A DNA stretch of 64,000 bases from Nilaparvata lugens. Lineage: Eukaryota > Arthropoda > Insecta > Hemiptera > Delphacidae. Made by a program: the position numbers and the translations under genes. Where the stretch lies: the NCBI RefSeq assembly GCF_014356525.2, contig NC_052512.1, forward strand, positions 1,801,114 to 1,865,113. The letters run 5' to 3'. Shown here in pieces: positions 11,741 through 22,341 of the stretch. Numbering within the stretch: position 1 is the first letter of the stretch; each line of letters opens with the position of its first letter. The notes below the pieces were generated by a model, which worked only from the letters and a program-made list of their open reading frames with translations, was not told the DNA's origin and searched no databases.

Positions 11741-12410
11741 TCTATATATATATATAAAAGCGAAATGGCACTCACTGACTGACTGACTGACTGACTCACT
11801 CACTCGCAAAACTAAAAATCTATCGGACCAAAAACGTTCAAATTTGGTAGGTATGATCAGTTGGCCCTTTAGAGGCGCACTAAGAAATCTTTTGGCAATA
11901 TTTTAACTCTAAGGGTTGTTTTTAAGGGTTTAAAGTTCGTCTTTTAGCATGTATATCCTTCTTCTCCCAATCTCTTAATTTTAATTGAAATTTCCATATC
12001 ATATGTTACTATAGAACTATAATCTAAATACAGTACCTCTTCGAAACAGTTGTTAACTGGCAACTAAATTAATAATTTTGTCAGGTTGGCATTAAGTTGA
12101 GTTGACTTTGTTAGGTTGGCACCAAGTTGAAGATTTAAATGCATTTATCGCGGAAAATTGATTGGGCACTGCTACTTCAATCCTGGGAATATTATATTAC
12201 TAGCCATCAGGCTCGCTTCGCTCGCCATATCCGTTTAGCCAGACGTTTAGTCTGGACCCCCGACTGGATTGTCCTAACATATGATAAAAATGCTCAAATG
12301 AAAAATGCAGGCGAGCGAAGCGAGCCTGCTGATCTCACTATTGGACGATCCAGGGGGCGGAGCGCCCTGGCTAGACGGATATGGCGAGCGAAGCGAGCCT
12401 GATGGGTAGT
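11741..12410 (+). mobile_element. Non-autonomous Helitron
   Basis: Starts TCTATATATATATATAAAAG after an A, then ATGGCACTCACTGAC, CGCAAAACTAAAAATC and TTTGGTAGGTATG, a 5' end typical of insect Helitrons. It ends with GGCGAGCGAAGCGAGCCTGA hairpin-type sequence and GGGTAGT, a mutated CTAGT. There is no Rep/helicase frame, so it depends on an autonomous partner. An inverted copy of the 3' end (12203-12245, containing ACTAGCC) lies inside, so the last 210 bp form a fold-back. The plus frame 12139-12402 arises only from these hairpins. Confidence 0.8.
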
Positions 12411-13011
12411 ATATTATACTTCAATGTTTCTTTGAGATGTATTTTAGAGTGCTAATAGCTACCGAATATGAGTGATGAACTTGAGCAAGTGATGACTTGA
12501 GGAAGAACTATGAGGTTTTTTTAAGTAAATCGACCTCTATTATTGAATATTGTCATAAAATATGTGAAATTTGAATAAATAATAGTTTATCATTCCGAAA
12601 AAAACTATTTATGAAACTATAAACACCTCTTCAATCCAGAAAATAAAAATTTGGTTTGAGCTTATGTAAGAGGTATTTAATGAAAATAAGGATTTTTATG
12701 TATTGTCTTATAAAAAAGCATGAAATAGATGAAATGAACTATACGATGAAGTAGAATTGAGTTTTGTAGAGTAAACATAACATTCTAATATTTGGATACT
12801 AAATACTGCAGTTTGATAGATTTTGTGAGCTACTACTGTGCAAGTGCCAGAGCTGTACGGCCATCTATGGAAATTCTGGGATGAGAGCTGTAGCAGGAAA
12901 AGAGGGTAGCCAGCGATGCTGGATATGGGAGCTGTCGCTCAGGCACCCGTCTTTTATGTTCAGAGCTGTAGTGAGAAATTGCAGGGGTTGAAGAAGTTAC
13001 TTTGAGATATT
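12411..13011. other. Unassigned AT-rich DNA
   Basis: No gene or family recognised. Confidence 0.4.
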
Positions 13012-13355
13012 TAGGGCCGGTTTCCGAGCTCGGAATTCAGCTAAGTTTTAGACTTTAAACAGCTGGAGTCAGAAAATTGGCTTTCCGATACGGGGCGTAG
13101 TTACAGTTTCTATGATAATCTTTATTTTCTCATTTCTATAATTGGAAACGTTTTTCCTTGACGAAATGGAACATTTCTAAATAATCCAAAATATCTGAAA
13201 CTTTACAATATTTTCTATTTATTTTATTTCCTTTTCAATTTTCTAGTTTTTCGAGAGTCAATTTAAACGTTTACAGTGACTACGCCCCGTTTCGGAAAGC
13301 CAATTTTCTGACTCCAGCTGTTTAAAGTCTAGTATGAGCTTGGAAACCGGCCTTT
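13012..13355. mobile_element. Family P fold-back element (P1)
   Basis: Long inverted ends of roughly 90 bp: left AGGGCCGGTTTCCGAGCTCG through CAGCTGGAGTCAGAAAATTG and GGCTTTCCGATACGGGGCGT; the right end is its reverse complement with few changes. The middle carries ATTTCTATAATTGGAAACG. A complete MITE-like element without coding capacity. Relatives lie at 19148-20486 and 26561-26918. Confidence 0.85.
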
Positions 13356-14032
13356 AGATTGTATTTATCAATTATTATAGTTGACAACAGTACCAAACAG
13401 TAATATTTTCAAATAGTAAATTGACACTCAAGATAAATTTAAACACTTTGCAGACGAAATTTGCCGCAATCAGTCCAAATGCAAAACCAGATTGCCTGTG
13501 TACCGTATCAGAGGAGCTTCCTCTGGCTAGTGGTAAAACTTGCGGCACCAATATTGGTGGACTCTGTGGTGGTGTTTCCTTTTCATAATAACCGCGGGGT
13601 GGCTGCTAATAAGAATTTCTTGTTGCCAGAATTTTACGCTCTCGGCTCAGTCAGTCCACATCTCGGAACCGTGTCAGTGAGATCAAGTGTGCCAGGCAAA
13701 GTGTCAGTGTGACGAAAAATTACCATTCAAAATTTTACGAAAAAGTCTAATGATGAGGCGCGTTGAATTGTTGTACAGTTTTACTAAAAAGGTCTCTTTT
13801 ATAAATTATATTTATTAAAAAATTTGAAGTGAATTTCTGTACCATTTTCCAAGTGTTTTAGTGTTTGTTTTTGGAATTTTGCTAAATTTCTTCTCTACAA
13901 GATTTTCTATACGCGCTAAATAGTTGGTGAGTTTTTCATTTTTCTCTAAAAATTTATTCTCATTTATGAATAATTGATTAGCTCAAAATTGTTTATATTT
14001 TTTTTAATATGTTGATCAATTATCTTACGTAT
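13356..14032. other. Unassigned DNA
   Basis: A plus frame (13461-13712, 83 codons) lies in a somewhat GC-richer stretch but matches nothing I know. No splice or promoter context is convincing. Confidence 0.35.
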
Positions 14033-14409
14033 TATAGTGAGGTCCGCGTTATAATGCCAGTGGAAAAAGATAGCAAAACAACGTTGCCAATCCTCTGTCT
14101 TGTCAATGCCTTCTATAGAAGGTAGCTGATACAGGTTTATTGATGTAGTATTAACTGTACATTCTCGTTTATAAAATACTCAATTATATTTTATCAAGCA
14201 AGCAATTATATTTTTCAATTATTTCATAATGAATTTTCATAACTAACTTTCATTTTGTTAATATTATCAATTCTACATTATTGAAAGACGATCTGGCAAC
14301 AGAGCAAAGCGAGAAAGAGATTGCGCTACCCGCTGTTTTGAATGATAGACAAGGATAGCAATACCATTGCTAAGCAAACACTGCCATTATAACGTGGACT
14401 TCCCTATAG
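14033..14409 (+). mobile_element. Family M element, full length (M1)
   Basis: Ends TATAGTGAGGTCCGCGTTAT and, inverted, CTATAGGGAAGTCCACGTTAT. The interior has CAACGTTGCCAATCCTCTGT, CAGGTTTATTGATG and GACGATCTGGCAACAGAG. About 375 bp, no coding capacity. TA next to the ends fits a Tc1/mariner-type target, but that is inferred from ends alone. Confidence 0.8.
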
Positions 14410-14460
14410 GATCAAATTCAAGTTTTGGTTCAAAGACCAAGATTCAGACTTATAAGAAGA

Positions 14461-14659
14461 GTAATTATTATTAAACAAAAATTAAATGCTGTAAATCACC
14501 CCGAAGACTTCTGCTACTGCAAATATTGACAACAGGGTAAACAGCTGCATGGGAATTCGATGAGCGCTACTATACAAAAATTATTCGTCAGCCCGGGAAT
14601 CGAACCCAGTTCCTCCTAATTACAGGTCAGGAAGGATTTTTGTTTAACAATAATTATTT
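14461..14659 (-). mobile_element. Family W element carrying a tRNA-like segment
   Basis: Inverted termini (TTATTATTAAACAAAAATT left; ATTATTGTTAAACAAAAATC as reverse of right). The interior matches the element at 61275-61425 (ATGCTGTAAATCACC, TTCTGCTACTGCAAATATTG). Only this copy adds a tRNA T-arm-like B box on the minus strand, GGGTTCGATTCCCGGG, preceded by AATTAGGAGGAACT as in a tRNA variable/T-stem region. No full cloverleaf is seen, so it is at most a tRNA-derived insertion. Confidence 0.6.
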
Positions 14660-15047
14660 ATCAATTAGCATTTGAACAAAATGCAACTTTCAATCTATTT
14701 CCATCTGTAATAGGAAAAGGCTTAAAAGTGGTATCTAAAGATTTAAGTTGAGTAGTAGAATTTCGGAATATATTATCATAATATGTCATGGAGTGGTGGA
14801 ATTCGCACCCTCATGGATTATGACCTTAATTCGTTCATAAACTCAAGAACTCCACTGAATTTTGACAACTGTTGTACTGAACTCCCGTTAACAAGCAATT
14901 ATATAGTAAATGATATTAATGGAATGATAACGGTACTGAATAGTAAGCAAGTTATCTGTAAATGGTCAGTTAGGCCTATAATTTGCAGCTCAAAACAATT
15001 AAGCAGACACTTCGTTCAAATGAGATTCACTTCAAATTGTCGACATT

Positions 15048-15519
15048 CCTGGTTTTCATTAGTAGAGTTGGTGGTGAAGTTCCCTGAGCAAGTACTTACT
15101 ATCTTGTGAACTCTCCCAATCAAAACGTTCATGGTAGAGTACTAGTTCTTAGTTGAGTAGAGTGGGATAGCACCGTGGGATAGTACTCTACCACTTGCTT
15201 TCCCTCACCACCGCTCTCACTCGACTCTACCACTACTATGCTAGTCTCGAGCTAGTAGAGTAGAGTCGTGCCGGAGGCTATCAAGTTTAAGAAGTATTGC
15301 TATTTATTAAAAAGTATTAGTTAGTATTCAAGAGTGAATTTATTATAAAGTATTGACATTTAAAGGGTAGCTCCGTATACTAGAACTAGACAACACACTT
15401 CACCTACTATTCTCAATTGTAGTGAAAACAGTTACTCGAACAAGTAAGTAGAGTAGAGTAAGCTCGGAAGAGTAAGTATTCCAGTTACTCTACCACTAAG
15501 TCTACTAGTGAAAACCAGG
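15048..15519. mobile_element. Fold-back element X
   Basis: Left end CCTGGTTTTCATTAGTAGAG is the inverted counterpart of the right end CTACTAGTGAAAACCAGG (15502-15519). The interior is full of GTAGAGTA/TACTCTAC motifs in both orientations, giving several nested hairpins. It cuts into the 108-codon plus frame at 14783-15109, which is therefore not a gene. Confidence 0.65.
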
Positions 15520-15929
15520 CTTTATAGATAATAGCATCAAGTCAATGCTGGCAGATCGAAGTGAATTGGGAATGTGGTCAAACCGTTAGAGAAGTCTACA
15601 AATACAATAAATTCTTTCACTCTACCAGGGAAACATCAAAACTATCGTCAAATCTGAACGATATTATTGTTATAGCCTAGTCATGAATCTTTATCCTAAA
15701 TCATCAGAAAATTCCTTACTAATGATCAATCAATCAATCAATCTATTGGGAATGCTCTCGGCCTAACAAGAATTCTCTCACACCAGGAAATCACAAGTAA
15801 AAATTCCATAAATTTGTTTTTCCAGTGATTGTGAGCTTTCGAAAAGAATGGTTTCGTCAAGATGATAGGAGATGTTGAATGTACTACTTCCATTTTAGAT
15901 GTACCAGAATTCGTAATTACAACTCGTAT
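15520..15929. other. Unassigned DNA with a TCAA microsatellite
   Basis: (TCAA)n at about 15726-15743. Nothing else recognised. Confidence 0.4.
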
Positions 15930-16122
15930 GCTGCGTTTACATCAAATTTATTAACAAAATTCTAATAATCTAATCTTTATAGGTTCTATTAGATTGAACA
16001 TAACTTATCATACACATGATGAACATATGTGTTTGTCAAGTCTCATTAAATCTAATAGAATCTATAAAGATCAAGTTATTAATATTCTGTTATGGTGTAT
16101 TCTATATTGGTGTAAATGCAGC
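15930..16122. mobile_element. Family D MITE (D1)
   Basis: Inverted ends GCTGCGTTTACATC and GGTGTAAATGCAGC. Inner inverted arms run CTTTATAGGTTCTATTAGAT and ATCTAATAGAATCTATAAAG. The second copy at 32970-33212 shares the arms and the ATCATGTGTATG-type loop. No coding capacity. Confidence 0.8.
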
Positions 16123-16284
16123 TAAATAAACAACTAATAATTAAACAACTCCTTATGTTAAAATAGTTGTGATCCACCAACTCTTCTCAACTTAAGTGCT
16201 ACATTTCTAATGTTTATTGACTATTGAGTCTTGACTTGAGTTGTCCGTTATTGTTTTTGTATGTTTGACGATAGCTTCCGAATA

Positions 16285-16581
16285 CATCCGTTAATCAAAT
16301 TAGAATTTACAATAAATATTCTATGAACCATTATACAGTTCAAATTTGTTGGACAATAATATTGACTCTCGTCACATTCTTGACTGATTTTCGTCAGTCG
16401 TAGGGAAATGCGTAAGAATGTGGAAGAAGACATCGTAAGAATAAATCCGTTAATCAAATTCGAATAATTTTCAATAAATATTCTATGAACCATTATACAG
16501 TTCAAATTTGTTGGACAAAATATTGACTCTCGTCACTTTCTTGACTGACTCTCGTCAGTCGTGGGGAAATGCGTAAGAATG
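16285..16581. repeat. 159-bp tandem duplication
   Basis: Copies at about 16285-16420 and 16444-16581 run from ATCCGTTAATCAAATT through TTCTATGAACCATTATACAG to GGGAAATGCGTAAGAATG. They overlap the start of the dispersed repeat R at 16560. Confidence 0.9.
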
Positions 16582-16705
16582 TTGAATTATACATAAAATT
16601 AAAGAGAATTCATTGCTCTATAAGCTCATGATCAGTACTTTTTCCCATCGATTTTGAAAAAGATATAAGAGCAAAAATAGCGAAAAATTGGAGGCATAAC
16701 TCTGA
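16560..16705 (+). repeat. Dispersed repeat R (second copy about 45003-45150)
   Basis: Shares GGAAATGCGTAA, AATTATACAT, TCCCATCGATT and TATAAGAGCAAAAATAGC in the same order with the later copy. It is cut off on the right by a family N element. Confidence 0.65.
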
Positions 16706-16896
16706 TATTACTATATTTTCATCTACTCTGAATATAGGATTAATCAGACTAAAAAATTTATTATTCATGATTAATCAGCTGACAAGTGGATTATTCATTG
16801 TATGCATTACACAGATGTCTGGAGGAGCCGGTGAAAAGGTGACACCAGATACTTGTGGATGAGAAAACTGCGTGAGGTTCTGTTCACAGAACTACT
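16706..16896 (+). mobile_element. Family N, 3' portion (Na)
   Basis: Carries the N 3' half: ATCAGCTGACAAGTGGATTA, ACACAGATGTCTGGAG, CTTGTGGATGAGAAAACTGC and the end TTCACAGAACTACTAGT. Immediately followed by the head of another N copy in the same orientation. Confidence 0.75.
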
Positions 16897-17320
16897 AGTA
16901 ATTGACCGAACGCAGTGAGGTCTATGTTTTGAATCGGATTTTTTTTGTCTGTCTGTCTGTAGGTAACGTATTTACGGCCAAACGCGTTGATAGAATTCTA
17001 TGAGATTTGACAGGAATATTCATTTTTCAACTGCGCGTCGATGCATACACAAAGGTTTTGAAATTTTTCATTTTAAGGATGATATTGAAGAAAAAGGAAT
17101 TTCCTCCATATTCTGATATCACAATATATATCATCTACTCTGAATGTAGGATTTATCAGACTAAAAAATTATTCATAGAGAATTAGCTGACAAGTGGATT
17201 ATTCATTGCATGCATTACACAGATGTCTGGAGAAGCCGTTGAACAGGTGACACCAGATACCTGTGGATGAGAAAACTGCGTGAGGTCCACTGTTCAGAGA
17301 GCTATTAGTGATAACTTTGT
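16897..17320 (+). mobile_element. Family N element, near full length (Nb)
   Basis: Head TTGACCGAACGCAGTGAGGT, then TTTACGGCCAAACGCGTTGA, TGCGCGTCGATGCATACACA and the 3' half as in Na, ending near GAGAGCTATTAG. Head-to-tail with Na. No coding capacity. The CTAGT-type 3' end seen in most copies is reminiscent of Helitrons, but no Helitron-type 5' end is present. Confidence 0.75.
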
Positions 17321-17673
17321 TTTAAATGATATGTGAGAGGTAATTTGAAAAATTGGAATTAGAATAAAAATAAGTGGAAAGGGGTGGAGGAGATAGAGTT
17401 GGAGGTGAAGAAGGAAGAAGAGAATTAAGGTATGATGAGGATTAAGAATTGAGATTAGGAGAGAAATAAGTAGAAGAGGTGGTGATGACAGAGTAGGAGG
17501 AGGAAGAGGAGAAATAGGAGTGGGGTGAGAAGGAGGAGTGGGATGAAATAAATTAAAGAAACATAAATAATGAGGTAAAATAAAAATCGAAAGCCAATAA
17601 TGTTGTTACGATAATGAAAAGAACAAAATGAATCCGGTACTACAGTTTAGTTAACTGGAATAAAATGAACTAT
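17321..17673. other. Purine-rich low-complexity tract
   Basis: G/A-rich strand (GGAGGAG, GAAGAAG, GAGGTGG) from about 17340 to 17560. No gene. Confidence 0.6.
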
Positions 17674-18005
17674 ACGAAAACAACGTTGCCAATTTTCTGT
17701 CTTGTCAATGCCTTCTATAGACGGTAGCCGATACAGGTTTATTGATGTAATATTAACTGTTCATTCACATTTAAAAAATCAATAATTATATTTTATTAAG
17801 CAGGAAATTATATTTCATAATGGATTAACACAACTAAGATGAAATATTTTGTTAAGTAATTACCATTTCTACATTGTTAAAAGACGATCTGGCAACAGAT
17901 CGAAGCGTGAAAGAGATAGTGCTATCCGCTATGTTGAATGATAGACAAGGATAGCAATTCCATTGCTAATCAAACACTGCCATTATAACGTGGACCTCAC
18001 TATAG
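17674..18005 (+). mobile_element. Family M element, 5' end missing (M2)
   Basis: Starts inside M at ACGAAAACAACGTTGCC and ends with the intact right terminus CATTATAACGTGGACCTCAC then TATAG. Otherwise as M1. Confidence 0.8.
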
Positions 18006-18087
18006 CTTCTCGAAATACATACAGTTGAGTAGAATATAGTGGATAGTGGAACAGTTGTCAGTCCCATTCCTTATGAAGCAGAAAATA

Positions 18088-18678
18088 CTAGTAGTTCTGT
18101 GAACAGTAGACCTCACGCAATAGTCTCATCCACAAGTACCTGATTGAAACTATAGCCTTATGGAAATACAGCAATAGACTGGCTTCTCCACACATCTGTG
18201 TAATCGAGAGACAATACTATGTTATTTAAGCTATTAATTGCATGCGTTACTGCACGCGTCCATTAGTTCATTTAATAGTGCATGAAAATTGCATTTAATG
18301 AGGCATGCAATTATTAGTCTACAAAGCTGCTGATTTTTTACCAAGTTGCATTGAGATATTGAATTTATAATCAACTCGACAGCTGAATATTATGATGAAT
18401 AATTCTATAGTCTGATTTTTACTCTAATATTGGCGTATGAAGAAGGCTCCTTTTTCCTTTTATATTATCCTTGAAATGCAAAATTTTCAAAAACCTTGTA
18501 TATATGTCGACGCGCAATTATAAAAGGTACATACCTGTCAAATTTCATGAAAATCTATTACTGCGTTTCGCCGTGAATGCGCAACATATAAACATTTAAA
18601 CATTCAAACATTTCAACATTAAGAGAAATAATGCGAAACCTTCGACTTGAATCTTAGACCTCACTTCGCTCGGTCAAT
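18088..18678 (-). mobile_element. Family N element (Nc) with internal insertion
   Basis: Reverse orientation: CTAGTAGTTCTGTGAACAGT at 18088, ending CTCACTTCGCTCGGTCAATA. About 18205-18400 is extra DNA containing a short inverted repeat TAATTGCATGC / GCATGCAATTA. It abuts the RT fragment at 18680. Confidence 0.75.
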
Positions 18679-18679
18679 A

Positions 18680-18855
18680 ATGTTCTAATGGCAGCAAATT
18701 CACCATGTACATTGCACGTATCATTAACCAGGACAAGAAAACAAGAGCACCCTCGTCTCAACCCCTGCGGGATATACGTTACCCTTCTCCAAGTGTCAAA
18801 AGCTTTGCCAAAAATAGGGTGGCTTTGCTCAAGTCTAAATAATGAGAACAATAAT
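18680..18855 (-). pseudogene. Probable relic of a LINE reverse transcriptase
   Basis: In two minus frames one sees LDLSKA near 18840-18855, then KAFDT, and after a deletion R-V-x-Y-I-P-Q-G and F-L-V-L-V-N-D-T, the order of RT motifs around the first catalytic Asp and the V-P-Q-G-S block. The spacing is too short, so sequence has been lost. No YADD motif remains. Similarity judged by eye only. Confidence 0.45.
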
Positions 18856-19147
18856 AAGTAACCACCGTGGTTTAACAGTTACATTTCTATTATTACGTTT
18901 TCATCCTTTGTCCTTTCTGTCTTATCTTGAAATTTACCTATCTCTAATATTTTAATTACATCAGCCAATCTTTGCACCTGGCAAAGTGAAGGGAACAGTA
19001 GAAGCATCAAGTAGAGAAAATCACCACGCATGTTTCTGTAGTTTTTCACCTACACCACAGATCCAATACATTGAAAAAATATCTATAAGCCCTGAAAACA
19101 TACTATATAATATATAAGCCTTGAAACAGCATTGAAGAATAAAGATT
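18856..19147. other. Unassigned AT-rich DNA
   Basis: No feature recognised. Confidence 0.4.
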
Positions 19148-20486
19148 TAGGGCCGGTTTCCGAGCTCTGGATTTAGCTCAGTTCTAAACTTTAAACAGTT
19201 GGAGTCAGAAAATTGGCTTTCCATAACGGGGCCTAGTCGTAGTCATAGTCAGAGTCACGTTTAAATTAAATTCCAAAATACTATAGAATTGAAAATTAAA
19301 TAAAGAGAAAAATTGCATAGTTGCCTGTAAAGTTGGTATACGGGTGAAAGTTCTACGTGACAACGACTTTGAGTGGTAAAATAATTTCAATGTGAATATT
19401 AATTCCTATAGTAGGAAGAAGGATGAAATAATAGTAACATTTAAAACATTTATTTATACAAAGAATTATATTTAAAACATTATTTACAAAGAATCTCGCA
19501 CGGAATTTCATATTAACAAAATTTTATTTTTACCTTCACACATCCTCAACAAAATCACTCTGTCTCTCTCGCTCTTAGGCGGGCTAACTGTGCTCGATTC
19601 AATTTTTACATAGCAAGTCGCGCTCATTTTTTCAAGTTAAACAAATTATTATTGGCTGAGAAACGATTTATACTACTTTTGTGATTGAAAACTACCACAA
19701 CATAACCTATTCACTTATACCTATTATACTTACACTTATACCTATTCACTTATACTTATTCACATAACCTATTTACCAAGTAGTGGCGCAGTCGCAGGAG
19801 ATTGCTCCGTTTCACTCTCTCTTCAGGTGAATGCCTTCGGGTTGCTGCTGCGTTGCTCGCCACTGCTCCTATTCGTGCTCTTCCCAGACGACCGTGAACC
19901 GAAACGAACGCTCTCACTCGCTCTCATTGTGAGCGCATAACGTGGGAACGTAACGCAGTTTCTTGAAGTGTCACCCGGCAAACCAATTTATAAGACGTTG
20001 TCACGTCAAAATAGTGTAAAGCTCCTGCTATTTTGAACTATTTAGGAATGTTTCATTTAGTCAAGGAAAACGTTTCCAACTATAGAAATGAGAGAATAAA
20101 GATTTATTTTGAAGTAACTATTTACTGCGACTGCGCTCCGTTTTGGAAAGCCAATTTTCTGACTCCAACTGTTCAAAGTCTAGAGCTTTCCAAAACGGGG
20201 CATAGTCGCAGTAAATAGTTACTTCAAAAAAATCTTCATTTTCTCATTTCTATAATTGGAATCGTTTTCCTTGACAAAATGGAACATTCCTAAATAGTTC
20301 AAAATAGCTGGAGCTTTACACAATTTTCTCTTTATTTAATTTTCAATTTTATAGTATTTTGGAATCTATTTAAACGTGACTTTGACTATGACTACGACTA
20401 TGCCCCGTTTTGGAAAGCCAATTTTCTGACTCCAGCTGTTTAAAGTCTAGAACTCAGCTGAATCCCAAGCTCGGAAATCGGCCCTA
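19148..20486. mobile_element. Compound family P locus (P2)
   Basis: Outer arms of about 165 bp: 19148-19315 (AGGGCCGGTTTCCGAGCTCT onward) and 20325-20486 (inverted). Inside, 20003-20165 and 20186-20335 form a second inverted pair around TCTAGAGCTTTCC at about 20175. The layout suggests two P copies joined, the second missing its outer end. About 19412-20000 is extra DNA, GC-richer around 19790-19960, with no recognisable gene. Confidence 0.7.
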
Positions 20487-21091
20487 AGAATTTACTTGGA
20501 AATCGACTGACCACATTTTCAGTCATTTATTGTAATTGGTACAAAAATAAATAATTGGCGGCAATTATCGAGACTTATCCCTTGAAATTTGAAGTTTAGA
20601 AGGGATTACCGAGTTAGCCTTTGAACAAACTTCGATATCGAGAATTTGAGCACCAAAAAGATTCACAATGTAGTACTGGACCAGATATAGCTGAAATATG
20701 CCCGGACAAATACGGCGGAAAGTAAGCTACACTGTACAGTCTTTTAGTGAGGAATGTTTTAGGTTTTTTTAATCGCGGGCATTCCTTAATAGACTAGCTG
20801 TTTACAGAACCGTATTGGAATCTATCAAGACAAAACAAATCTATCAGGTTAATGGCCTTCGGCTTCGAAACAAAAAGAGGCTGAAATTATGTAGCACGAG
20901 CTCATCCTCATCCCACACCCACCCTCTCAACACACACTTTATCAATCTTCTCTCCTTCTCCTCCTCCCATTCTCTGTCTCACTCCTCCTCAGATCTGTAT
21001 CACTTTCTTTTTCGGTACGATATTCGTCTTCTAAAGACTGGGCCTATCCAAACAATAAGTACACGCGCCGTTCGTATACTATATACTGCAC
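20487..21091. other. Unassigned DNA, pyrimidine-rich near 20900-20995
   Basis: The C/T-rich stretch ends CTCCTCAG, which looks like a splice acceptor, but no exon follows that I can support. Confidence 0.35.
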
Positions 21092-22297
21092 CAGCCATGT
21101 CAAGATGGCTTGTTTTGTTTGCTTTTGAAATGAGTGGCTGAAGAAGAATAACATGGAGAGAAACGTGGAAATTGTGGTGATGAGAGAGAGAGAGTATGAA
21201 TGAGAGAAGGGAGGTAGGAAGAGGGTCATTCGTGAATACTAGAGAAAGACAACGTAGAAGAATGAGAAGATGAAACAAAAGAGGAGAATAGAAAGAAGAT
21301 TAAAAGATGCCGATAAATTGCAAATTGAAAAATGAAATGAGAAGTCGACAGAAAAGAAATGGAGGAAGGACGGAGAAGAAATTACCAGTAAAAACTGAGA
21401 ATATAGAGAGAATGCACAAGAAGGAGCAGGAAAAAAGATAAGTAGAAGACTGAGAAGTAGAGAACAGTGGATAAAGTGAGAAAAGAAGAGCACCATGAAC
21501 AGTAAGAAGAAGAGAGTGGTTAAAGAAGAAACGATTTGAAGAGGAAGTGGAGAAGCGGATGGAAGAGGGAAAGAATACACAATTTGTAGGAAGTAGAAGA
21601 GTGTGGGAGTAGAAGTACGATACATACCTCTATAGTGAGGTCCACGTTATAATGGCAGTGGAGAAGATAGGAGAACAACGTTGCCGATCCTCCGATTTTT
21701 CAATGCCTTCTGTAGACGGTAGCAGGTTTATTGATGTAAGATTAACTGTTTAAAATAATCATTTTATTTTATTAGGCGAGTAATAATATTTTTCAATAAT
21801 TTCAAAAGGAATTTTCATAATAATCAAGATTGAATATTTTGTTATGGATTGTACATTCTTGAAAGACGATCTGGCAACAGAGCAAAGCGAGAAAGAGATA
21901 GCGCTATCCGCTTTGTTGAATGGCAGACAAGGATAGCAATACCACTGCTAAACAATCACTGTCATTATACGTGGACCTCACAATGGAGAGGCATGAACAG
22001 GATTGGATTGGGAAGATTTTGGTGGAATATAGGACAATGAAGTTTTTGATAAAGAGTAGAAAAAGAATAGGAGTGAGGAAAATCGAAGACCAAGAAGGAT
22101 GATAAGGACAGAGGAAAATGACTAGAAGACAGTTGAAAAGTAAGAGGTCCTGGAAAGAAGGCAGATGAAAATAAAAATGATATGATGGGTAATCGCTAGA
22201 AGACAGTCAGATTGACTCCAATACTCAATCAACTAATCTGCTAGTCCTACAGACTCAGTCGGAGTCCTGTAGGAGAGTTGGAACTTGAAAATAAATG

Positions 22298-22299
<2 letters not shown>
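21092..22299 (+). repeat. 1.2-kb direct repeat, left copy
   Basis: Runs from CAGCCATGTCAAGATGGCTT to GAACTTGAAAATAAATGCT and recurs at 24904-26108. It holds a long G/A-rich stretch (21130-21610) and a full family M element. The copies differ by scattered substitutions and one-base indels. The left copy ends exactly where the LINE poly(T) begins. The 128-codon minus frame 21239-21625 exists in both copies but is the Ser/Leu/Phe-rich shadow of the purine tract. Confidence 0.9.
21631..21983 (+). mobile_element. Family M element (M3) in the left 1.2-kb copy
   Basis: Left end TATAGTGAGGTCCACGTTAT; right end CATTATACGTGGACCTCAC. One A is missing from the right end compared with the copy at 25799. 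Interior as in M1. Confidence 0.85.

Positions 22300-22341
<42 letters not shown>

Noticed and set aside
12139..12402. 87-codon plus frame rich in Arg/Ala
   Set aside because: Produced by the GCGAGCGAAGCGAGC hairpins of the Helitron end.
14783..15109. 108-codon plus frame as a possible gene
   Set aside because: Its 3' third lies inside the inverted terminus of element X and there is no recognisable protein feature.
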